Position numbers and translations under genes: made by a program | Source of the DNA: Cheiracanthium punctorium | Taxonomy: Eukaryota > Arthropoda > Arachnida > Araneae > Cheiracanthiidae | Direction of reading: 5' to 3' | Assembly: GCA_038373885.1 (NCBI GenBank) | Contig: JAWZYV010018266.1 | Coordinates: 425,001 to 489,000 of the forward strand | Length of the DNA: 64,000 nucleotides | The notes under the pieces: model-generated | What the model was told of the DNA's origin: nothing | What the model saw: the letters and a program-made list of their open reading frames with translations, nothing else | The model's database searches: none | Shown: positions 12,319 through 21,580 of the stretch, piece after piece | Position numbering within the stretch: position 1 is the stretch's first letter | Layout: each line of letters begins with the position of its first letter

Positions 12319-12805
12319 TGGGACGTCAGATATTTCAAGTAAAGTTTCAGAGTTAAGGCAGGTAATATGGTTTATTGAACATTACATTTAAGTTACAATT
12401 TAGAATGAGAAAAGGTGGGGGGGGGGGAGACGTGTACAAGAACCAGCGTGGACTAATTAAGCAGTTTCAGTGGCAGAAGTCTCTCGATTTTCGATGTGCG
12501 GGAGTATTTACGCTTACCACACCACGTGGTTTGCGAAGACATAACTCCGCCTCCCTCTTATCTCTGATCGAACCACACACATTTACCAACATGACCCGCA
12601 TCCGGGACTACAAGGGCGTGGGGACACGTGTACATCTAAAGAACTCAGAATCGACGGCCTGATGTCTGGCAAATAACAAAATAAATAAAACATAGCTCCA
12701 GAGCGCGCGTGGCAAGTATGACAGGAAAGCAAAACTTACAGTGAAAGTACCGGTTTGAACAATACCCAAACTAGTAAAACCCAAATTACCTTTTTGTACA
12801 TTACA
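12319..12805 (-). repeat. 5' LTR of the Ty3/gypsy element
   Basis: 487 bp, bounded by TG at 12319-12320 and ending TTACA at 12805. It matches the left LTR along its length, with a longer G run near 12417 and an extra 17-20 bp near 12770 made by a local duplication of an AACCCAAA-type phrase. A TA/TG microsatellite follows at 12806-12840. Confidence 0.92.
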
Positions 12806-13613
12806 TATATATATATATGTGTGTGTATGTATGTATATATCGCAAGCAATAGTTTTAAATGTACTTTTTACAAATAAATAAATAAATATTTCAAGTAAGT
12901 TAAATGACACTTTAACATGTTGCAACTAAAATTAGAAATAAAATAATCAAAATAGCATAATTTTGCAATTATTTATGCAGTATAAATACATAATAAGCAT
13001 TTCCTCTACCTATTTAAGTACATAAGAAAAATAAAACAATTAAGACTTTTTTAAATATTTAATAAAAATTAACAGTACTCAATTATGATATTTTCAAATA
13101 AGATGTACATAATAAAAGTTATTTAAATTCAAATGAAGTGTGTAATTCAAACATTTATTTTTAAATTAAATGAACACGTACCTATGCATGTATTTCTTAA
13201 ATTACTCCATCATTATTTTATTCAGCCTTGTTTTTCTATTTATTTTTAAATGACTTGCTTAATTACGTTTATAATTAAATGTAAAATATAGAAAGAATTT
13301 TCCTTAATTAAGCTAATAACATGCAATATCTGTGGAAAAACATATATTTTTTCTAAATACCTGAGCATAATGAAATTATTTATTTATGGGCTATTCAAAA
13401 CAGGAATTTAATGAAAAAAAAAATCAATATCTATCCATCTATTTTCATATATATATATGTGTGTGTGTGTGTGTGAATATGTATTTATAAAAATATATTT
13501 ATGTATTACCAATGCCGAAATAAAGTTGAGTTTATTGGAGAAAGAAATGTTATCTGTTTTATTTACAAAAGACAATATGCAAACTTTTCGTAACAATGAC
13601 GGATTAATGCAGT
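12806..13613. other. AT-rich stretch with microsatellites
   Basis: No gene seen. TA/TG repeats lie at 12806-12840 and 13448-13476, and the rest is very AT-rich (about 12900-13400). Confidence 0.5.
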
Positions 13614-13995
13614 TTTGTCAGGGGTGAGCATAGGGGTGCCAGTTAGTTTGCTCTCCAAGAAAGACAAAACTTGCAATGTCTCTTTCTTCAGTAAAGTCTT
13701 CTCCAACAAAGAAATATTGAAAATTTTGTTTCACGAATATCGATCCGAGGTCCTGCCGAGGACAACCGTTCTCTTCTGTGGCCACCTCGCTCTCCGGACC
13801 TAATTCCAGGCGATTTTTTAATGGGGTTACATAAAAGATCGTTTGTTCAAGCCAAAGACGAAATTTGCGCCATAGGATAACAAAAGCATTCGTTAACATG
13901 TTAAAACGAGTGTGTGAGTGTGGGACTTGATATATGCGGCATCGCGAAACAAGAACGTATTATAGGGCGGACTGGAGGAGCTACCACCCAATTGA
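13614..13995 (+). pseudogene. mariner-superfamily DDE transposase, C-terminal remnant
   Basis: From 13777 one plus frame reads WPPRSPDLIPGDFLMG, a hallmark of insect IS630/Tc1/mariner-superfamily transposases: the usual form is WPPRSPDLTP.DFFLWG, with the third catalytic aspartate in SPDL. The text continues with recognisable decay through KDEICAIG to about 13990, with stop codons and at least one phase change. Upstream, 13614-13776 may hold more of the core but I cannot read it securely. The first two catalytic residues are not visible. A C run at 14042-14050 lies just beyond. Confidence 0.65.
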
Positions 13996-15906
13996 GAAAC
14001 ATAAAACTAATGTAAACGATCCTGTTTTACTTTCATAAAATTCCCCCCCCCTCCACCGGCAAAATTGCATTAATGCGTCGCTGCCACAAAAGGTTCACAT
14101 ATTGGACCTTTTTTGATATATAACTTGAAACATGTCTTTCTTCAATAAAGTCAACTTTGTTGCTGTATTGGTAGTACATATTTTTAAAAGCCTTCCAAAC
14201 CCAGGAGGGAATTGTTACTCATCCTGTCTTTGCATACACAGTGTACCGACTAATATCAGTTGTCATCGCAACAATTTCGGAATGGCAAGAGCTATAGTCA
14301 TAAAAATAGGGTCTAAACACAGCAAAGTTTCTCTGTGCTACACAAGGAAATCGCTTACGACAACACCTGTCGATTAATTCGACGTTAGTATTATTATCTT
14401 AAAAAAAGTCGAGATACCAGAAAAACGTTGGATACAAAGTTATTCAGCCTCACCGATTTAGTAAGAGAAGACACCTAACTTGAGCATGATGCCTATTAAT
14501 TTTCCTGGACGCTGGTCTGCAATTCCCGCTGGAAACGGTGTGTACAGTATGTCTAGTGACAGAATGTGTTTTACGCCTTGAATTTCATGAATATCGTGAA
14601 CACTTTCCTGCACTTTACACGTCGACAGAAGCGCCACCTCACTGCTACCATATCCTATTTGCGTATCCCCGGTCTTCTGCGAGTTTCTAGGTTAATTTAC
14701 CACATTTTGATTTACAGAATTCGTACAAAAGAAACATTTGTGTTGAAAGCATTTTAGTATCGCTATGCGTTTTGCATGATTCATTGCTCTTTATTATTTA
14801 TATAAATTTACTAATATAAAATAAAGGTTCAACATATTTCCCATCTTAAACACAAAACCCAAAGAAATTTTTAGAATGCAGACATTTGGGCGTTCTAGAA
14901 TTTTTCTTAATTCGTGAAATGTGACACAAATGATTTCTGAAATTACCCTTTCAGTAAACGGGTTTTCAAAGCAATATAATAAAAACCAGTAATATTTTTC
15001 TTTTAATTTTTGCATTGTATTTTTCTTCTTTAATGCAATAACTATTAAAAAAATAATATTTACAAAGCTCTAAATTATGATGTCTTATTCAACATAATTC
15101 AGAGCTTAACTCTCTAAATCATGCTCTAAATTTAGCTCTAAGCTTTAGAGCATAATCATTACCTATAAGTGGCATCGTAATATGCCACACATACGAGATG
15201 CCACTTTCAGGTAATAATTCTTACATAATCGTTAAAGGTATAGGGCTCACGTGAGTTTCAGCTCCACCAGATAGATAAATCATTCAAAACATAGACTATT
15301 ACTTGATATTTCCGAGCATTAGAAAATGTCTTTTATTTCACATTTTTGGTAGTAAATATAATATGAAAACGACTACGGATAAAGAAGATGAAACATTTTA
15401 AATAATTTATCCGTTAATATCTAAAACTTCTATTTTATTTATTTAGGCAAATAAAATGTTAAATCATTGGATACAGAAAATTCGCAGTTCTTGTTGCATT
15501 CCTTATACAGTTATATATGAAGCAATATGAAGTCTTATATTTCAGTCATATATGAAGCAAAATTTAGATAAGAACTTATTTCTTCTGTATTTTATGTCAT
15601 ATACAGTAAAGCGTTTACCCGAACGGCCTAGCTAAATTGCTTGGAAATGACTTTCCAGCTACTTCAATTTTAACAGGGTATCATAAAATATAAGGAACTA
15701 GATGTCGATTGTAAAAACCGATGTAATATTTTTGTGAGCGTTTTCTCAATCTGTACACTTTTGCCCTCTAGCTTTCTCCAGCTATAAAATGGAAGCCATC
15801 ATAAATGGCAGAAAACGTGTGGTATGGAGACAATTTAATGCACCCAAAGATTAATAGTGAGCAATATCGGAAAGGGGAAGATTTCAAAAAATTCTTTATA
15901 TATATA
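13996..15906. other. AT-rich non-coding stretch
   Basis: No gene supported. It includes a C8-9 run at 14042-14050 and a small imperfect hairpin at 15160-15216 (ATTACCT, AGTGGCATC and their complements). Several TTTAGAGC-type short repeats lie at 15070-15155. Confidence 0.45.
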
Positions 15907-16292
15907 TTAGGGTAGATCGAAAAAAAGATTTTTTCGAAATCTTTATCTCCTGAGGTCTCAAAAAGTTGTATATTGATATAAATAAGACGTGTAAAATTTG
16001 AATGTTCTACGACAACGTCTTGGGGTTGCGCATCGAGCTTAAAATTTAAAAATTCTTGAAAAATACGACTTTTTTTAAAAATTGACCAAAAAAATTATTT
16101 TCCGAATTATTAGGCTCCCGAGGTTTTAGAAGATGTATATTATTATGAATAAGACGTATGCAAAATCTGAAGGGGCTGTGATAGTTTCTAGGAGTTGCAC
16201 ATCGAGCTTGAAATCTATAAATATCTGAAAAATATGCGTTTTTTGACAAAAATATGTAAAAAGCAAAAATTGTATTTTTATTTAATTAGTCC
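15907..16292 (+). repeat. left terminal inverted repeat of the 2.6 kb transposon
   Basis: Mirrors 18125-18510. Two internal modules share the phrases AATAAGACGT, GTTGC(G/A)CATCGAGCTT and TGAAAAATA. Such subterminal repeats usually serve as transposase binding sites. Confidence 0.82.
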
Positions 16293-16547
16293 CGTTGAAA
16301 AATAGTCAGTAACGTTCACAGCTCTTCTCTAGTACAACCACAATCGTAACTACATTACCCAGGACCTACCTCGTTTATTTGCCTGCTATCCGAGTCCTGC
16401 CTGTGTCAGCCCAAGCATCCAATTATTGGAGCATACGTTTTAATGAATAATGTAAAGCCCGACTTCAAATCAAACTGTGGCATTTTATGTCAAGTTTAAT
16501 AATCTAGATCGTAAGAAACCATCATCTGATAGATGGATAGACAGCAA

Positions 16548-16598
16548 ATTTGCCAACTTCACACCATAGCTGTTTGCTATGGTGTGAAGTTGGCAAAT
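16548..16598. repeat. perfect 23-bp hairpin inside the TIR element
   Basis: Left arm 16548-16570 and right arm 16576-16598 are exact reverse complements (TTTGCCAACTTC...GAAGTTGGCAAA), separated by TGTTT. It lies at the downstream end of the decayed ORF. Perfect pairing in an otherwise decayed element suggests a recent local inverted duplication. Confidence 0.9.
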
Positions 16599-16599
16599 G

Positions 16600-17298
16600 C
16601 AACATTGCAAGAGATTTAGTAAGATTAAAGAACTGCATTTCTAAATTTCGGATGACGCCTTTGTTCTTTCCAGAATTCGATGATTCGCCTCCACCGCTAA
16701 TGCATATGAAAATCTCAAGATCAATGGATTTCGTGTCAAACTCTCCAAAATTTCCAGTGAAAGTCTAGAAATTAGATCGTGACATATGGCCAAAGTATGT
16801 TGAACCAGGTTCCATTATCAGCGAGATATGTTCTTTGTGAGAAACACTTGGGTGCAATTTTGCCGTCAACAAATTTTTCTATGTATCTGGTTTGTTCGTC
16901 CTATTATCAAAACACAATATAAAGAAAATTTTAAAGCCTTCTTCCATTTCTTTCACTGCATCTCAGATTTCCTCTAACTTTATATGAGTCGAGAATCAGT
17001 TGAGAAGGTTTCTCTCCATCTGCATCCCTTCCGCTTTCTAGATTGTGAAATAAAGTTGATACCACAGTTGCTGCTGCCCAGTCCGTAATAACTTTGCGTC
17101 GCAGACTTGTGAAAACACGGAGATTTTTATTCTAACTTGATCATTTGCGAACGCATCTCCCAAAGTGGCGGTAGATAGGCATTCAGCGTTTTCTTCAGTC
17201 TTTCGTACTTCTCTTTCGTTATTTTCAATTTCCAAATTATTGATTAAAGTTGGAAACTGGATATTGGAACTTTCACCTCTTTCTTCTCCAATCTCCAA
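16600..17298 (-). pseudogene. decayed transposase-like ORF of the TIR element
   Basis: From 17298 downward a single minus-strand frame stays coding-like across five in-frame stops. It is acidic at first (EIENNEREVRKTEENAE), then has EMEEGFKIFFILCFDNRT, then EHISLIMEPGSTYFGHM, then SIDLEIFICISGGGES followed by SNSGKNKGVIRNLE. The blocks resemble, from memory, an uncharacterised transposase-like family of arthropods and Hydra that carries an EPGSxYxGH block and a CDGTxxNTGxxxGVIRxxE block. Here the putative acidic DG of the second block reads GG. One frame surviving several point stops indicates a once-coding gene decayed by substitution. The family name and catalytic role are inference. Confidence 0.5.
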
Positions 17299-18124
17299 AT
17301 TTCTCTTTCCAACCTTTCAACTTTTCTCTCGTTCTCTAAACTTTTCTTCTTTACAATTCCATCGATTGTCACATATCTAACTCTGAGCTACACCTGCTCC
17401 GGGAAAAGTCAGGACATTTGCAAGTGCGATATTCAATAGCTCGGTAAGGGGGAGTTTTACCATCTTTCTTTATAAACAATTCCTTATGTTCGTTTTTCTA
17501 AGGTATAATTTATTTAGCTGCTGAACTTGCTCATGACCTTTGTTAACTATCTCTTGAATTCCTTGGATTGACACAGTAGGGATACTGGACTTGATTCACA
17601 TTTCCTGTACTTTGATCGCCACAACTAAGGTTACTGCTCCGTCCGGTGAATCCTGCCCTTTATGCAGAAATTTTTCTTCTTATGTACAAAATAGTAATAT
17701 AGAAGTACGAGTATGTCTTCTCGCAATTGTAACTTGGTACAAGGTAATTCTTTCGATATTCCCAGCTCTTCTAACAACACCGATTTTGTTCCATGTCCTG
17801 TTGCAGACAGTTTCACTCTATTCAGAATCGTAGCAGTGCAAGGCAGCCACCTTTTAGCTTTTTTGAGAGTAAACTGAAAGAACCATCTATCTGAAAAGTT
17901 TAACTAAATGCCTGTTTCAATGAAATATCTCGTGCCTGGTTTAACCGAACGCCATGTTCATCGTCATCACTCGTCAGTCAAACCGGCAGTAGTTGTCTAG
18001 AGCACAGCTTGCGTACTGCGCCCCCAGACGAATGGACAGCATAACGTGTGCATTGAATCAAACTATTCGTAAAGCCATTTTTGTGATTGACTGAGCTTCT
18101 CTGAACATTTCTTAACATATAAAA

Positions 18125-18510
18125 TGACTAAATTATTTTTAACAAATAAAGTTTGCTTTCTACATAATTTTTTCAAAAAACACATAATTTTCAGTTATTT
18201 ATAGATTTCAAGCTCGATTTGCAATCCCTAGAAATTGTCGTAGCCCCTCCAGATTTTGCATACGAGTTATTCATAACAATATACAACTGCTAAAACCTCG
18301 GGAGCCTAACAATTTGGAAAATAAATTTTAGTCGATTTTTTAAAAAAGTCATATTTTTCAAAAATTTCTAAATTTCAAGCTGTATGCGCAACCCCAAGAC
18401 GTTGTCGTAGAACATTCAAATTTTACACACGTCTTATTTATATCAATATACAATTTTTGAGACCTCAGGAGATAAAGATTTCGAAAAAAAAATTTTTCGA
18501 TCCACCCTAA
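18125..18510 (-). repeat. right terminal inverted repeat of the 2.6 kb transposon
   Basis: Inverted copy of the left arm, ending ACCCTAA at 18510 before a TA repeat. The same two modules appear in mirrored order. Divergence between arms is modest, mostly single-base changes. Confidence 0.82.
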
Positions 18511-20504
18511 TATATATATACATATAGGTATGTATTCAACACCTGAAAACATTTCTTTTTTATCAGTTACACATTAAAATATACGAACTGTACAAGTATT
18601 ATATGGAATTTTTCAAATAATGTGTAACATGCGGAGTGATTCGATATGTTTTGTGTACAACATCTACAACACACAATTTTTAAATTTTTGGCTTATTATA
18701 TTCTAATAAAAACAGCAAAAATTTCAAATTATTCAAATTAAAGGGAAAAAAGTACTTTCCATTTACCCAAAGTCCTTGTATAAATAATAAAGGATATCTA
18801 ATGAATAATTCAGGGCTATACAGGAATCTATATGCATGTTAAAAGAAACTCTAAAAAATGTTTTATTTTAAATACACATAAAACAAGTTTGGAGGATGGG
18901 GTTTTATTTTGCATTATTTAATGCTAGTCAATCAAATTGTTCTGTATAAATACCTAGCTATAATGATACACAGAAAAAATATGTCTAATAAATGTTGCCC
19001 CAAGTCTATATTGCAATAAGTCGATTTAATTTTCTTCCCTCAAGTAAAAGAAAAAAGAAGCCCCCTATTTCTGATTTAAAAGTAATGCATTTCACCTGAA
19101 ATTTCAAAATTTCTCCCTACAGAAATTGTACCAACATATAATATCCATCTAACAATATAAGTGAATATTTTTTATAGAATTGGAACTGTGTTTATGAAGA
19201 AGCACTTTGAGAAAATTAGAAATATAAGTTAAAAAAGAAAGGTTTTAAATTACAAATACTATTCAATAAGACCAAAGCTAACAGGATTTTGTATTTTACC
19301 ATTTTTAATCAAAGAGACATAAAATTTTAAAAATCAGTACAGAAAGCACTCGAATGTAAATAAAAAGGCAAAAATTCATAATGTAAATGGTATTAATTAT
19401 GACACGAAAAAGATAATTCGTTTAGCACATAGAGTTGATCATTTAAATACATAGTATTTAAGAATGCTATTTTCATGTATTATTCATTTTAAAATTAACA
19501 CTGTAGAAATAAATTAAATGTACTATTATTTTTTCATTCTCTTATTAACACTGTTAAATAATGAACTATGCGTGATACTAAAACTATGTAGTGATATTTT
19601 TAAAGATTAATAAGTATTCTGTTGAAATTGTCCTTAAGCATTATTTTAAAAAGTGCGTTTATAGAAAATCACTAATGCTATTACAAGAAAAGTAGGCCAC
19701 CAATAAGGCCTTTTTATTTATTTATGTAAATTGGGATGTAGACTAATATTTAACTAATAAATCATTAAACGTATTTATTTTCGTTTGTTTTTCAGTTTTT
19801 TAAATGGAAATTTCCTAATAATCTCCTTTATTATTTAAACAAAACTAAAGTTCGTATAGAGAAATGAATTAATCAACATTTATTAAGCATTAGGTTTCTA
19901 TTTAAATCTACTTTTACTGCTTTCGTCAAGGAACATTTCTGAGATGGATAATTTGAATAAAAAAAATTAAGTGTATAGAATAATTAACCCTCTAAACGGT
20001 TGTGACTGTTCATTCCAGTTTTCACTGCAGTGCATCTATAGGGTGATCCCGGCACTTATGCCGCATATGTTTTTTTAATTTCAGAAAAAATCATGAGATG
20101 GGCATATGATATAATAAATAATACTGTTCTTTCCAATGTAGACTATAAAACACGTGTAATGCAACAAAATGAAAATAAAAAAAAATTAATATTTTGAACA
20201 TTTTTTTTCCTAAAACATTGCACTGCGGGTGAGACACCGCTCTTCAGGGTGATACGCTGCTCTTGTGCGGGAGTTATGCCGCATCTGTCATAAGAACTTC
20301 ATGAAATAATAAATTTAAAAAATAAATATTCATATCTGGACTATAATTAGCTATGCAATAACAGATAGAAACTAAACGAGAACAAAGAGACGTATTAGTA
20401 GGTTTAAATCAGTATGAGTCGGCCAACTTAGTTCAAACCTAAAATTAAATACCTATTTTTTAACTTTAATTTTAATTTTTATTTCTTCAACAACTTAATA
20501 GTCT
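18511..20504. other. AT-rich stretch with small GC-rich motif repeats
   Basis: No gene supported. At 20038-20290 a pair of phrases recurs: GGGTGATCCCGGCACTTATG with CCGCAT near 20040, and GGGTGATACGCTGC...TTATGCCGCAT near 20250. Their meaning is unknown. Confidence 0.4.
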
Positions 20505-21208
20505 AAGAGCCAGCGACCGCCAGACATTAGTCATAGTATAAAAGCTGAAACTTTCTCTGCGCATACCCCCCAAAAGAGGTAGGAAAATCGGCCACTATAA
20601 AGTTTGGATGATCGTGGCTTTGTCAGGTAACAAGTGGCAAAGGTGTATAAAATTGCCGAAAATTTCGTCATTTCATAAAGCTTAATTTTTTTATATGTTC
20701 TTCTTCGCAGTACTAGATATCACTTTATCCCTTGCCAGACACTTTTCCATCGTGGCAAACCCCCGCCAGACAATCTCAAAGTCATGGAAAACTATTGTGT
20801 TCGTAAACTCCCGCGACGAAGTACGTCACGCTGTCACAAAGTGCCAAGCACATTTTATACTCCTACTTCTGAACTTTCTTACGCGCGAACTTTATGCAGC
20901 GCGCTCGTAATAGAATTACGTTTTTCAAGACTTGGAGGTTGCCTGGCGGGGTTTTGCCACGATGTAAAAGTGTCTGGCAAGGGATAAAGTGATTATTAGT
21001 TCTGCGAAGAAGAAAATATAAAAAAATTAAGCTTTATGAAATGACGAAATTTTCGGCAATTTTATACACCTTTGCCACCTGTTACCTGACAAAGCCACGA
21101 TCATCCAAACTTTATAGTGGCCGATTGTTCCTACCTCTTTTGGGGGGTATGCGCAGAGAAAGTTTCAGCTTTTATACTATGACGAAGGTCTGGCGGTTGC
21201 TGGCTCTT
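20505..21208. mobile_element. fold-back (MITE-like) element with ~285-bp arms
   Basis: Left arm 20505-20791 and right arm about 20929-21208 are inverted copies beginning AAGAGCCAGC at both outer ends. Shared internal phrases include AAAGCTGAAACTTTCTCTGC, CTTTGTCAGGTAACA and CACTTTATCCCTTGCCAGAC. The centre, about 20792-20928, is unique. No transposase frame is present, so it is non-autonomous. Flanks (AATAGTCT on the left, GCTCTATAAC on the right) give no obvious target duplication. Confidence 0.85.
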
Positions 21209-21356
21209 GCTCTATAACATCAGTGTATCTGAAATGGAAATAAAAGAGTATAATAGGATTTATTTAGTTTGTTTTGTATTGTTTCAACACTGTTTTAATT
21301 GTTTTATTCTTTCAAAAAACTGTGGGCGTTTATATTAAATCTATAAACAAATTTAA

Positions 21357-21580
21357 GGGCGAGATTCAAGTGAAACGCGCGCGATCGAGTTCGAATCGAA
21401 CGTATTTCAGTTCCCAGTTCAGTCCCCAGAATGCTTCCAATGAACAAACCTATCGCGCTGTCACGTGATCAAAACACGATTATTTTGTTTCAGTTGAATA
21501 AGAAACATTGATATATATATCGAAGTTTCCCTTGTTCGACGCGGAAAACGTTCGAATTGTGTTTCACTTGAATCTCGCCC
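21357..21580. mobile_element. 224-bp MITE with 20-bp terminal inverted repeats
   Basis: The ends are GGGCGAGATTCAAGTGAAAC at 21357-21376 and its exact complement at 21561-21580. Between them is unrelated sequence with no reading frame of note. This is the size and form of a small non-autonomous DNA transposon. The flanks (TTTAA and AAAAT) do not show a clear target duplication. Confidence 0.75.

Larger units (their letters stand above)
7608..12805 (-). mobile_element. Ty3/gypsy LTR retrotransposon, minus strand, defective
   Basis: This 5.2 kb element runs right to left. Its 5' LTR is 12319-12805 and its 3' LTR is 7608-8074. Order on the minus strand: LTR, about 880-nt leader, gag with zinc knuckle, aspartic protease, reverse transcriptase, RNase H, integrase, polypurine tract, LTR. 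That protease-RT-RNase H-integrase order is the Ty3/gypsy order. It sits in TA repeats on both sides, so the target duplication cannot be resolved. The LTRs differ at about fifteen positions plus an indel by my hand count, roughly 3%, so insertion was fairly recent. Even so, gag, pol and integrase are all broken. Two sizeable pieces are missing: most of the N-terminal RT and the C-terminal integrase. Confidence 0.93.
15907..18510 (-). mobile_element. TIR DNA transposon with long arms, family uncertain
   Basis: Left arm 15907-16292 and right arm 18125-18510 are inverted copies of about 385 bp. Both begin TTAGGGT(A/G)GATCGAAAAA at the outer edge, next to TA repeats. Each arm holds two tandem, diverged modules of about 160 bp (left: about 15950-16075 and 16112-16240), each with a GACGT...GCATCGAGCTT core. 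The interior, 16293-18124, carries a decayed minus-strand ORF. TA-rich flanks prevent definition of the target duplication. The long arms with subterminal repeats mark a DNA transposon, but I cannot name the superfamily. Confidence 0.8.

Noticed and set aside
12375..12662. 95-codon frame within the right LTR
   Set aside because: Lies inside the LTR, includes a poly-Gly run from the G tract and is antisense to the element; a shadow frame.
15907..15913. Telomere-like TTAGGG at the transposon end
   Set aside because: A single hexamer forming part of the terminal repeat; no tandem TTAGG or TTAGGG array.
20695..20987. Overlapping 65-70-codon frames inside the fold-back element
   Set aside because: They lie in the inverted arms and centre of a non-autonomous element and show no domain; shadow frames.
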